This document shows, in pieces, positions 51,501 through 60,597 of a stretch of 64,000 nucleotides of DNA. Within the stretch, counting starts at the first letter, position 1, and the number at the start of each line of letters is the position of its first letter. The stretch spans positions 248,001-312,000 of the forward strand of contig NZ_JACHGE010000004.1 in assembly GCF_014202225.1 (NCBI RefSeq). The letters are read 5' to 3'. Both the position numbers and the translations under genes were made by a program. Source of the DNA: Algibacter amylolyticus. Its GTDB lineage: Bacteria; Bacteroidota; Bacteroidia; Flavobacteriales; Flavobacteriaceae. The notes beneath the pieces are model-generated. The model saw nothing but the letters and a program-made list of their open reading frames with translations. It searched no databases and was not told the DNA's origin.

Positions 51501-53372
51501 ATTATTAATACTCTCAATAAAATACTCCTTGCTTTATTAACATGTTTCTCACTTCAAGCCAATGCCCAATTAGGTTTTTGCGGAGGGAATTCTGGCGAAC
51601 CCATTTTTACTGAGGATTTTGGATCGGGAACCACTAACACAACGCTACCACCAGGAACTACGTCCTATACCTTTGCAAGCACACAACCTAACGATGGTTT
51701 CTATACAGTTTCTAACAGAACAAATTGGTTTGGATGGCACGATATACCAGATCACACACCCGGAGATACCGACGGCCGTAGTTTAATAATTAACGCAGAT
51801 TTTACCACAGGCGAATTTTATAGAAGGGCTATAAGTGGTCTCTGCGAGAATACATCTTACGAATTTTCTTCTTGGATAATTAACCTTCTACCTAACAATC
51901 ATCCTTCTTGTGGCGCTGGAATTCCTATAAATGTTAAATTCGAAATTTGGGACAATACCGACACTAATTTACTAGCCTCGGGAGATACTGGAAATATAAA
52001 TAGTACCTCTAGTCCTAATTGGCAACAGTACGCTTTAGTATTTAAAACATTGCCTAAACAAACATCTGTAATTTTAAAAATGCTAAATAATGGTGTTGGA
52101 GGTTGCGGTAACGATTTAGCATTAGATGATATTGTATTTAAATCCTGCGGAGATAATATTACGGTTACCGATACTCAGAACAAATCCGAAGTTTATCATT
52201 GTGCTGGAAGCCCTTCATCTTCAAAAACGTTAACTGCAAATCCAGATTTCACCATTTTTTCAAGCCATTTTTACCAATGGCAAGAAAGTACAGACAATAT
52301 AACATGGACGGATATGATTGGAGAAAACAATCCAACTTTTACAACACCACCGTTAAATACCACTATTTTTTACAGAGTAAAAGTTGCAGAAGATGCTATT
52401 AACATATCGAATTCCTTTTGCAATGCGTTGTCTGATACTTTTGAGTTTAAGGTTGTCGAAATTCCTAGTGCTCCAACAAGCCATGGAGATCTTTCGTTAT
52501 GCGAAGGTTCTACAACACCTATTTCTGCTTCAACACCTTCTGGAACGACAGTAAACTGGTATGATGCCGCCACTGGAGGCAATTTACTATTACCAAATAG
52601 TTCAAGCTATTCACCTCAAACATCTGGAACGTATTATGCCGAAGCAGAAACCATAAATGGTGGTTGTGTTTCAGCATCTAGAACGCCTATTGTTATTAAT
52701 TTCCTTGAAACCCCTTTAGTGGAAGACGAATTCTTGTCCTTTTGCGAAAACACCACCATTACATTGCAGGCAAACTCCAACATACCAACGTCTACCTATT
52801 TATGGAGTAATGGCGACACCACAGAAGAAATAACTGTTTCTAGCCCTGGAATTTACACCGTTGCTGTATCCAATTTTAATTGTACAGTAACAAAAACTAT
52901 TAATGTCACTCAAATTGAGAATCCTGTTATACATTCAATTACATCAGATGGTAGAGATATTGTTGTTACAACCAGCAATGAAGGTGATTTTTTATACTCA
53001 CTTAACGGCAATATATACCAACCCAATAATACATTTATAAATATTGAAGGTGGCCAATATACCATTTATGTTAAACAACGTTTTTGCGATACCATAATAA
53101 CCAAACCACACTTACATTTTTATATTCCTAAATTTTTTACGCCAAATAACGATGGTGTAAATGATGAATTTGATTTAAAGGGAATCGAGTTTTATTCTTC
53201 ATCGCATGTTTCAATTTTTAACCGCTATGGAAAACTTGTAAAAAGTGCAAGTAACACCAAATTTTCTTGGAATGGTAGCGCTAATAATATAAATATGCCT
53301 TCAGATGATTATTGGTACATTATTATTATTGACAATCAAAAATTCTCAGGACACTTCACTTTAAAAAGATAA
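51501..53372 (+). CDS. Large T9SS-secreted protein with gliding-motility C-terminal domain; no standard start codon
   Basis: The frame is open from the stop at 51498-51500 to 53372 (about 623 residues) and begins with a convincing signal peptide, NTLNKILLALLTCFSLQANA, cut before QLGFCGGNSG. There is no ATG, GTG or TTG in frame until 52050, which is deep in the first domain. Initiation must use ATT (51501 or 51504), ATA, or depend on a lost base. The N-terminal domain (to about residue 220) is a lectin-like sandwich common in gliding proteins (LALDDIVFKSCG). Ig-like repeats follow (GTYYAEAETINGGC), then the type B sorting domain FFTPNNDGVNDEFDLKGIE. Role unknown; probably a surface adhesin. 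Confidence 0.7.
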   Translation: MINTLNKILLALLTCFSLQANAQLGFCGGNSGEPIFTEDFGSGTTNTTLPPGTTSYTFASTQPNDGFYTVSNRTNWFGWHDIPDHTPGDTDGRSLIINADFTTGEFYRRAISGLCENTSYEFSSWIINLLPNNHPSCGAGIPINVKFEIWDNTDTNLLASGDTGNINSTSSPNWQQYALVFKTLPKQTSVILKMLNNGVGGCGNDLALDDIVFKSCGDNITVTDTQNKSEVYHCAGSPSSSKTLTANPDFTIFSSHFYQWQESTDNITWTDMIGENNPTFTTPPLNTTIFYRVKVAEDAINISNSFCNALSDTFEFKVVEIPSAPTSHGDLSLCEGSTTPISASTPSGTTVNWYDAATGGNLLLPNSSSYSPQTSGTYYAEAETINGGCVSASRTPIVINFLETPLVEDEFLSFCENTTITLQANSNIPTSTYLWSNGDTTEEITVSSPGIYTVAVSNFNCTVTKTINVTQIENPVIHSITSDGRDIVVTTSNEGDFLYSLNGNIYQPNNTFINIEGGQYTIYVKQRFCDTIITKPHLHFYIPKFFTPNNDGVNDEFDLKGIEFYSSSHVSIFNRYGKLVKSASNTKFSWNGSANNINMPSDDYWYIIIIDNQKFSGHFTLKR

Positions 53373-53558
53373 TTAAGCCAACTTAATAATAAATTAAATT
53401 AAGCACTGCTCAAATAGCCCTATCATACTGCAAAATGCAACAATTGTTTTAAGATTAGTTGATTTTGTTTTACTCTTCTAGACGGCTTAAAACTACTTTT
53501 ATTCAAAATAATTTTATAACCAACTTGACTTAAAAACGAGTTGAAAAATTAATTAATT

Positions 53559-54695
53559 ATGACCAATACATTATATAAACTAATTTTTACATTAATGGCA
53601 TTTGCCTTGTTTTTTAACTGTAATAATGCACCAAAAAAAACAGATTCAAAGCCGCCAATTTCTCTTAAAGAATCGTTTAAAAACGATTTTTATATAGGTA
53701 CTGCGCTTAGTCGTTCTCAAATCAATCAAAGCAACTCCAAAACAACAGCACTTCTTGAAAAAGAATTTAATGCCATAACACCAGAAAACGATATGAAGTG
53801 GGAACAAATTCACCCACAAAAAGACACGTTCTTTTTTGATGTAGCCGATAAATATGTTGCCTTAGGAGAAAAACACAATATGCATATTATAGGCCACACC
53901 CTAGTTTGGCACAGCCAATTAGCTCCTTGGATGCAAGAGGTAAAAGACAGTCTTACCATGGCACAATACATTGAAACGCATATAAATACAATTGTAAAAA
54001 GATATAAAGGTAAAATACATACTTGGGATGTAGTAAACGAAGCTTTAAATGAAGATGGTAGTTTTAGAACATCTAATTTTTACGAGGTTATGGGCGAGGA
54101 TTTTATAGCTCTTGCTTTTAAATTGGCCGCTAAAGCCGATCCTGACGCTAAGTTAGTTTACAATGATTACAACCTTTGGAAACCAGAAAAAAGAGCTGGT
54201 GTAGTAAAACTTGTTAAAAACTTGCAAGCACAAGGTATTAAAATTGATGGTGTTGGTATGCAAGCCCATTGGAGTTTAGAAGGTCCAACTCTAGAGGATA
54301 TAGAAAACAGTATTTTGGCATATGCAGCATTAGGAGTTAAGGTAAGTTTTACCGAGCTAGATGTTACGGTATTGCCAAACCCATGGGATTTAGATGGTGC
54401 TGCAGTCGAGCAAAGTTATGCTCAATTTGAAGGCGACCCTAAAATGAATCCTTACCCTGTTGCACTTACAGATGCGGCACAAATGCAATTAGCTAAGCGT
54501 TATGAGGATATTTTTAAACTATTCTTAAAACACAAAGATAAAATTGAAAGAGTCACTTTTTGGGGTGTTAATGATGGACAAACCTGGTTAAATAATTGGC
54601 CTATAAACGGAAGAACGAATCACCCCTTATTATTTGATAGAAATTTTGAACCTAAAAAAGCTTACCACACTGTATTAGCTTTAAAAAACAAATAA
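53559..54695 (+). CDS. GH10 endo-beta-1,4-xylanase, lipoprotein
   Basis: 378 residues; lipobox FFNC gives Cys21. A GH10 barrel (about 35-376) keeps FNAITPENDMKWE, GHTLVWHSQ, the acid/base Glu161 in WDVVNEALNEDG and the nucleophile Glu266 in SFTELDVTV, plus VTFWGVNDGQTWLN. It cleaves xylan backbones and GH10 enzymes tolerate glucuronic acid side groups well. Lipid anchoring places it in the periplasm or on the surface. It heads a plus-strand operon with the symporter (2-bp gap) and GH43. Confidence 0.95.
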   Translation: MTNTLYKLIFTLMAFALFFNCNNAPKKTDSKPPISLKESFKNDFYIGTALSRSQINQSNSKTTALLEKEFNAITPENDMKWEQIHPQKDTFFFDVADKYVALGEKHNMHIIGHTLVWHSQLAPWMQEVKDSLTMAQYIETHINTIVKRYKGKIHTWDVVNEALNEDGSFRTSNFYEVMGEDFIALAFKLAAKADPDAKLVYNDYNLWKPEKRAGVVKLVKNLQAQGIKIDGVGMQAHWSLEGPTLEDIENSILAYAALGVKVSFTELDVTVLPNPWDLDGAAVEQSYAQFEGDPKMNPYPVALTDAAQMQLAKRYEDIFKLFLKHKDKIERVTFWGVNDGQTWLNNWPINGRTNHPLLFDRNFEPKKAYHTVLALKNK

Positions 54696-54697
54696 AT

Positions 54698-56134
54698 ATG
54701 AGTGCTAATACACAAATACTATCAGTAAAAGAAAAGGTTGGATATGCTTTAGGCGATCTCGCTGCCAATTTAGTATTTCAAACCTTGGTTACCTACTTAG
54801 CTTTTTTCTATACTGATATTTACGGTCTTGAGGCTAACCACGCATCGGCAATTATATTAACTGTAGGGCTGGTTGCTGCATTTGGATTTAATCCAATTAT
54901 TGGCGCCATTGCAGATAGAACAAACTCCAAATGGGGAAAATTTAGACCATGGATTTTATGGACAGCCGTTCCGCTCGGTGTTGTTGCTTTATTAGCCTTT
55001 AGCACCCCAGATTTTAGTTACAAAGGAAAAGTTATTTACGCCGTTGTTACTTACACCTTATTACTTTTACTTTATGCGGCAAACAACTTGCCATACTCGG
55101 CTTTAAGTGGTGTAATAACTGGCGATATGGGAGAGCGAAACAGCATATCTGCTTATCGCTTTGTAGCCGTAATGTTTGCACAATTTTTTGTACAAGTATT
55201 TATGCTACCCATTATCGAATCTGCTGGAGGAGGCGATAAAGCCGTTGGAATTGAAATAGTCATGACTTGGCTTGCCATTATAGGTACCATCATGTTGCTA
55301 ATCACCTTTGTTAGCACACGAGAACGTATTGTCCCTAAGCCAGAACAAAAATCGAGTATTAAAGAGGATTTATCAGACTTATTTAAGAATAAACCTTGGG
55401 TAATAACCTTAACAGTTACCACCTTAGTTTTTATCACACTAGCTATGAAAGGCGGTTCTTATGTTTACTATTTTAAAAACTATGTAGACGCCGATAGACT
55501 AACGCGTTTTATAAGTCCGCTATTAGATTTCCTATCTAGCATTGGCATAAATTTCTTTGGAGAAGATCCCGTATCTGCAGGATTTGGATTATTTAACGCT
55601 GGTGGTATTATTTTCATGATGTTTGGTATTGGTTTATCTAAAAAATTAGCCGATAAATACGGAAAAAGAGATGTTTTTATGACCTTTTTATTTATTTCAA
55701 CCTTGTTTATTATCTTCTTTTATTTCTTCTCATCAACATCTGTAGAACTCATGTTTGCATCGCAAATTTTACATGGATTTTTCTATGGTATCACCATCCC
55801 ATTACTTTGGGCTATGATTGCCGATGTAGCAGATTACTCCGAGTGGAAAACTAACCATAGAGCAACAGCCATTATTTTCTCTGCAATGATGGTAGGTTTA
55901 AAAGGAGGCTTAAGTATTGGGTCTGCACTTTTAGCTTCTATTTTAGCTAGTTATGGCTATGATGCCAACCTTACAGAACAAACAGCAGTTACTATTACAG
56001 GAACTAAATTACTTGTAAGTATATATCCAGCAATTCCATTTTTAATAGCCGTAGGCTTGCTTTTTTTCTATGAAATTAATAAAAAAATGGAAGTGCAAAT
56101 TGAAGCTGAATTAAAAGAACGAAGACAGAATTAA
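54698..56134 (+). CDS. GPH-family sugar:cation symporter (MFS)
   Basis: 478 residues, about 12 membrane helices. SVKEKVGYALGDLAANLVFQ at the start and AIADRTNSKWGKFRPWILW (loop 2-3) are typical of the glycoside-pentoside-hexuronide (XynB/MelB-like) family. The C-terminal half carries IADVADYSEWKTNHRATAIIFS. It likely imports xylo-oligosaccharides or xylosides into the cytoplasm for the GH43 enzyme next door. It begins 2 bp after the xylanase stop. Confidence 0.92.
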   Translation: MSANTQILSVKEKVGYALGDLAANLVFQTLVTYLAFFYTDIYGLEANHASAIILTVGLVAAFGFNPIIGAIADRTNSKWGKFRPWILWTAVPLGVVALLAFSTPDFSYKGKVIYAVVTYTLLLLLYAANNLPYSALSGVITGDMGERNSISAYRFVAVMFAQFFVQVFMLPIIESAGGGDKAVGIEIVMTWLAIIGTIMLLITFVSTRERIVPKPEQKSSIKEDLSDLFKNKPWVITLTVTTLVFITLAMKGGSYVYYFKNYVDADRLTRFISPLLDFLSSIGINFFGEDPVSAGFGLFNAGGIIFMMFGIGLSKKLADKYGKRDVFMTFLFISTLFIIFFYFFSSTSVELMFASQILHGFFYGITIPLLWAMIADVADYSEWKTNHRATAIIFSAMMVGLKGGLSIGSALLASILASYGYDANLTEQTAVTITGTKLLVSIYPAIPFLIAVGLLFFYEINKKMEVQIEAELKERRQN

Positions 56135-56154
56135 AACTAACAAAATATAACATT

Positions 56155-57192
56155 ATGCCTGAAGAAAGTATCGAAAATATAAATTTTAATGACCTAAATA
56201 AGCGCGCTATTTCTCAACCCTTAGTAACTAACATTTACACAGCAGACCCGTCGGCACACGTGTTTAATGGAAAAATATACATTTACCCTTCTCATGATGT
56301 CGATGCAGGAGAAGCTTTTGATGATTTAGGAAGCCATTTCGCTATGGAAGACTATCATGTAATCTCTATGGATTCTATTGAAAGTGAAGCCGTCGATCAC
56401 GGTGTGGCTTTACATGTTAATGATGTGCCTTGGGCTAAAGAACAAATGTGGGCACCCGATGCCAATGAAAAAGACGGCACGTATTATTTATTTTTTCCTG
56501 CAAAAGCACACGATGGTATTTTTAGAATAGGAGTAGCTACAAGCAACTCTCCAACAGGACCTTTTAAAGCACAACCAGAAGCTATTAAAGGTAGTTTTTC
56601 TATCGATCCTGCTGTTTTTAAAAATGAAGACGGTAGCTATTACATGTATTTTGGTGGTCTTTGGGGTGGACAATTACAACGCTGGAGAACTGGTGAGTTT
56701 AATGCAGAACAAACTGAAAGTCCAACAGCATTTCTTCCTAAAGATAATGAACCAGCTTTACTACCTTATGTTGCTAAAATGACAGACGATTTGTTAGAAT
56801 TTGCTGAAAAACCAAAACCTATTGAAATCTTAGATGACAATGGAAATTTATTATTAGCTGGAGATAACGAACGACGTTTTTTCGAGGCCGCTTGGTTACA
56901 TAAATACAACGGTAAATATTATTTTTCATATTCTACTGGCGATACGCATTTTATTTGCTACGCTATTGGCGATAGCCCTTATGGACCATTTACTTATGGC
57001 GGACGCATATTGAATCCAGTAGTAGGTTGGACTTCACACCACTCTATTTGCGAAGTAGATAATAAATGGTACTTGTTTTATCACGATTCGAGTTTATCTA
57101 AAGGTGTTACACACCTACGTTCAGTTAAGGTGGCAGAAATAAAATATAGAGCAGATGGCACAATAATAACCTTAAATCCTTACAAGGATTAA
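56155..57192 (+). CDS. GH43 glycosidase, cytosolic (beta-xylosidase/arabinofuranosidase type)
   Basis: 345 residues without a signal peptide. A five-bladed beta-propeller with the three GH43 acids: Asp31 in TADPSAHVFNG, the middle Asp in GSFSIDPAVFKNEDG, and the Glu in RRFFEAAWLHKYNGKYY. It should release xylose or arabinose from imported xylo-oligosaccharides. It is the last gene of the GH10-symporter-GH43 operon. The stop is only 5 bp from the stop of the converging DUF1593 gene, leaving no room for a separate terminator. Confidence 0.93.
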   Translation: MPEESIENINFNDLNKRAISQPLVTNIYTADPSAHVFNGKIYIYPSHDVDAGEAFDDLGSHFAMEDYHVISMDSIESEAVDHGVALHVNDVPWAKEQMWAPDANEKDGTYYLFFPAKAHDGIFRIGVATSNSPTGPFKAQPEAIKGSFSIDPAVFKNEDGSYYMYFGGLWGGQLQRWRTGEFNAEQTESPTAFLPKDNEPALLPYVAKMTDDLLEFAEKPKPIEILDDNGNLLLAGDNERRFFEAAWLHKYNGKYYFSYSTGDTHFICYAIGDSPYGPFTYGGRILNPVVGWTSHHSICEVDNKWYLFYHDSSLSKGVTHLRSVKVAEIKYRADGTIITLNPYKD

Positions 57193-57197
57193 AAGAC

Positions 57198-58631
57198 CTA
57201 TTCGTTGGGGGAAACAGTTACAATGATACGTTTATATCGAGTTAGCGCAGGACTACCTTTATCGGTTACTTTTAGTATAACATGTAATGTTTCCTTTTTA
57301 TCAACTTTTGGCGCAGTCGTGTGGGCATGATAGACATTTTCTGGAATAAACCCGACCTCTTTTTTATAAGAACTTGCTTCTGGGTAATGAAACCATAAAA
57401 AACTTAAATTATCACCATCAGGATCATGAGATTGTCGCGCATCTAAAGAAATACTTTCACCCGATTTTACATGTAATTCTGATGGATGACTCAACACTGG
57501 AATAGGTGGATGATTTGCTTCTTCGTATGATTGTGTACACCAATCCATACGTGCAGCAAAATCATTCTGAAAATCATTTCTCCAGCGCCAGAGCGTAGCC
57601 TTATTATCATTAAACGACAAGCTGTCTTTTTTAAACACTCTACCAAATTCCTTAAAAACATAAGGCTTGTAATTATCAGTAGCATCCGTCCAAATAGGTC
57701 GTGTTTCTGGTGCTAATTCTAGAACAGACCCACCTTTTTTAGTTTTGCCAAAATCCGGCTTATACAATTCGTAGCGTCCGCCCCAAGCACCCCATTCTGG
57801 GTGTTCTGATACATTTAGACCATTTGGTATTAATGATAAAAACGCAGGTGTATCGCCTTCTACTCCCCAAGCCGTATCTGGATAAACAGCACCTAAAGGC
57901 CCATGGTTTTGTTGAATATGTTCTGTTATCCAAGTATTACTTATAGTGGTATTATCATTCCCTTTAATTACACTATTAATAGCTATCCATGTTGCCGACC
58001 CATAATCGTCACCTGGACTTACGATATAAAATAAATCTGGAAAATTATTTCTAATCCAAATCCCAGAATCATCTTGATCTGAGATGGTATATACTCGTAA
58101 TTTTTTAATTAAACGACTGGCTTCCTTTTTAGATTTTGTAGCCTCAATTTTAAATAAGGCCTGTGCTAAAGTATTAACACCACCCCAAACGGAAATCCAT
58201 AATGGCCTGTCATCATCTTCTTCAAGTATTTTTATAATCCAATCGGAACCTTCGGAATCATTACCTTTTCCAACACCCTTCATACCATATACAGGTAACC
58301 CATCTTTTATAAGACTTTTTAGATGTGAAGCTTCAGGATAACCAGACTCATGTTTTAATAAGTTTGGTTGCACCTTGCCATAAGCATCTATAATTTTTTC
58401 TATGGATTGCGGGTTTATTTGGGACTGCATCCAACAAGAAGTTGTAGCCACCATGCCCTTAATATCTATTTGGTTAGAATATAAAAATAAGCGCACAAAA
58501 GATTGTGTATCGTCCGGATCTGCTTCAATATCCGATAAAATAACAACTCTGTTTTTATCGACCGTTTGTGCAAAACCAATGGTGCTAAATACCATTAAAC
58601 CAATTACGATTAAAGATTGAAGTGTTTTCAT
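57198..58631 (-). CDS. Exported DUF1593 (nucleoside hydrolase-like) protein
   Basis: 477 residues with a signal peptide (MKTLQSLIVIGLMVFSTIGFA). The N-terminal domain begins NRVVILSDIEADPDDTQSFVR, an Asp-rich loop like the calcium site of nucleoside hydrolases. The C-terminal part has a cellulose-binding-like Ig domain (SGESISLDARQSHDPDGDNLSFLW). Family members occur often in plant polysaccharide clusters, with unproven activity. Here it ends a minus-strand operon of glucuronoxylan genes (SASA enzyme, GH67, SMP-30). Exported to the periplasm or surface. Confidence 0.82.
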   Translation of the reverse strand: MKTLQSLIVIGLMVFSTIGFAQTVDKNRVVILSDIEADPDDTQSFVRLFLYSNQIDIKGMVATTSCWMQSQINPQSIEKIIDAYGKVQPNLLKHESGYPEASHLKSLIKDGLPVYGMKGVGKGNDSEGSDWIIKILEEDDDRPLWISVWGGVNTLAQALFKIEATKSKKEASRLIKKLRVYTISDQDDSGIWIRNNFPDLFYIVSPGDDYGSATWIAINSVIKGNDNTTISNTWITEHIQQNHGPLGAVYPDTAWGVEGDTPAFLSLIPNGLNVSEHPEWGAWGGRYELYKPDFGKTKKGGSVLELAPETRPIWTDATDNYKPYVFKEFGRVFKKDSLSFNDNKATLWRWRNDFQNDFAARMDWCTQSYEEANHPPIPVLSHPSELHVKSGESISLDARQSHDPDGDNLSFLWFHYPEASSYKKEVGFIPENVYHAHTTAPKVDKKETLHVILKVTDKGSPALTRYKRIIVTVSPNE

Positions 58632-58640
58632 AACGATATA

Positions 58641-60569
58641 TTATTTTTTAAATTGAAACGGACTTACAGGCAAATCATCATTTGAAAATAAATTTGCTTT
58701 AGCAGGATTATCTGCCCATGCGTAGCGTACTACTTTTGGATTTTTTATTTCTGAATGCCATACAACAACAGCATCGCCTTTAATTAAAGCTGAAGCTTTT
58801 ACAAAATGAATACCATCATTTGATATTTCGAAATAATGCAATGTGGTACCACCTTTAACCTTTAAACCAGAGTCGGCATATTTAAATTCTATTTCAACTT
58901 TATCCTTTTTAAACTTTGCTTTTTCAGGAACAGGACACAATGAAACTTTTGATTCGCCATAACTCAGTCTAAAAGCCTCTTGAGACAATCGCTTACCAAC
59001 ATCTTTTTTGTTTAAAGGATGAATATCGTTCCATTCTCCAATGTCTGTTATAACTGCCATTCCTGTGTTGGGAACCGAGAGTGTACTAAGTTGTGCTTGC
59101 CTTAACAAAGCCCAATTACTCTCCGTTGGCGCATCGGTTTCTTTTAAAAAATTCGCTAACTGCACATAAATAAATGGAAAGTCTCCAATTTGCCATTTAT
59201 CTCGCCAATTCACAATAAGAGCTGGAAATGTGGACGCGTATGTATTAGGGTCATAAGTGTTCGATTCTCCTTGATACCATATAGCACCTCTAATTTTATA
59301 ATTTAATAATGGTGCTATCATTTTGTTATAAAGTCCGCCCGCCTTCCAACGAATAAAAGTTTGACTTTTTAACGGTTCCATTGTAGTTCCTAGTTTGTAT
59401 TTCCAAGTCCCTTTAAGATCGATTGTATCCTTTTTTACAGCTAAGAAATATGGCTTATCTAGAAAAAAACCGCCTCTACCCTGCTCATTTATAACTTTTA
59501 TAGCTATGGTGTTTTTACCTGGTTTTAAAATGCCCACAGGTAGTTTATACTTTCTGGGAGGGTATTGATAGCCCGTTGTACCAACAAAAGTTCCATTTAC
59601 GTAAACATGGTCTTGATCTACAATTCTTCCTAACCACAAACTCGCTTCGCTTTCGGTCATTTCTTTAGAAACATTTACTGTTTTTCTAAACCATACCACA
59701 CCGTTAACCTTACCTAATTCTTCATCTGCCCAATAGCCCGGTATTTCCATATGCTCCCAACGTTCATCATTAGTACTTTCTAAATACCACTCAGAACCTA
59801 TCTTTCCGCCTTTATCCTTTTCTTGAAGTTCATTATACCAGTTTTGTTGTCTGTTTTTATCACTTTTAGCAATTTTAGCAACATAGGCGCTATCTTTAAA
59901 TTGTTGCAGCTCCGCATTAGCCCCAGTAAATTTTTTAAGAGCATCCTCACTCATCCAAGATTCAACAGGCGAGCCACCTAAGGCCGCGTTTATTAATCCA
60001 ATAGGTACTTTATACTTAGCATACAATTCTTTTGCAAAGAAATAAGCGACGCCAGAAAACTCCGCTATATTTTGCGTGTTCGCCTCTTTCCATGTTCCAG
60101 AATCTAAATCGCTATGCTCGGTGTTAAAATCGTATTGATCGGGCACTAAAAATTGTCTAATATTGGGATTATTAGCTTCGGCAAGTTCTTTTGGATACTT
60201 ATCCTTTAAACGCTGCATAGGAAGTTCCATATTAGACTGCCCAGAGCATAACCATACATCGCCAAACATTATATTATTAAGGGTAATTTTATTGGTTCCT
60301 GTAAATACCATTTGATATGGTCCACCAAATTTTTGAGCCGGTAAAAGTAGTTGCCAATTGCCTTTAGCATCAGTTATAGGGTTATATTCCTTGTTATCAA
60401 AACTTAAAACAACAGTTTCATGAGGTGCTGCCCAACCCCAAATTTTAAGTTCGGTATCTCGTTGTAAAATAGCGCCATCACTAATAAGTTTTGGTAGTTT
60501 AATTTGCCCAAAACAGGTTGAAATGCCTAAGACAAAAATTAAAATAAGAACAGTTTTATTATAGCTCAT
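58641..60569 (-). CDS. Sialate O-acetylesterase-like carbohydrate esterase (SASA family)
   Basis: 642 residues with a signal peptide (cut near residue 20). It has the SGNH esterase motif around Ser112 in FGDVWLCSGQSNMELP and a C-terminal aspartate-histidine pair in ITDIGEWNDIHPLNKKDVG. A jelly-roll insert (about 250-390, VVWFRKTVNVSKEM, WLGRIVDQDHVYVNGTFVG) resembles a beta-galactosidase-like binding domain. In a xylan cluster with GH67 it probably removes acetyl groups from glucuronoxylan, as related enzymes do, rather than from sialic acid. It lies 9 bp before DUF1593 and 28 bp after GH67. Confidence 0.85.
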   Translation of the reverse strand: MSYNKTVLILIFVLGISTCFGQIKLPKLISDGAILQRDTELKIWGWAAPHETVVLSFDNKEYNPITDAKGNWQLLLPAQKFGGPYQMVFTGTNKITLNNIMFGDVWLCSGQSNMELPMQRLKDKYPKELAEANNPNIRQFLVPDQYDFNTEHSDLDSGTWKEANTQNIAEFSGVAYFFAKELYAKYKVPIGLINAALGGSPVESWMSEDALKKFTGANAELQQFKDSAYVAKIAKSDKNRQQNWYNELQEKDKGGKIGSEWYLESTNDERWEHMEIPGYWADEELGKVNGVVWFRKTVNVSKEMTESEASLWLGRIVDQDHVYVNGTFVGTTGYQYPPRKYKLPVGILKPGKNTIAIKVINEQGRGGFFLDKPYFLAVKKDTIDLKGTWKYKLGTTMEPLKSQTFIRWKAGGLYNKMIAPLLNYKIRGAIWYQGESNTYDPNTYASTFPALIVNWRDKWQIGDFPFIYVQLANFLKETDAPTESNWALLRQAQLSTLSVPNTGMAVITDIGEWNDIHPLNKKDVGKRLSQEAFRLSYGESKVSLCPVPEKAKFKKDKVEIEFKYADSGLKVKGGTTLHYFEISNDGIHFVKASALIKGDAVVVWHSEIKNPKVVRYAWADNPAKANLFSNDDLPVSPFQFKK

Positions 60570-60597
60570 GGTTCTACTTTTTTAATGCTTTTATAAA

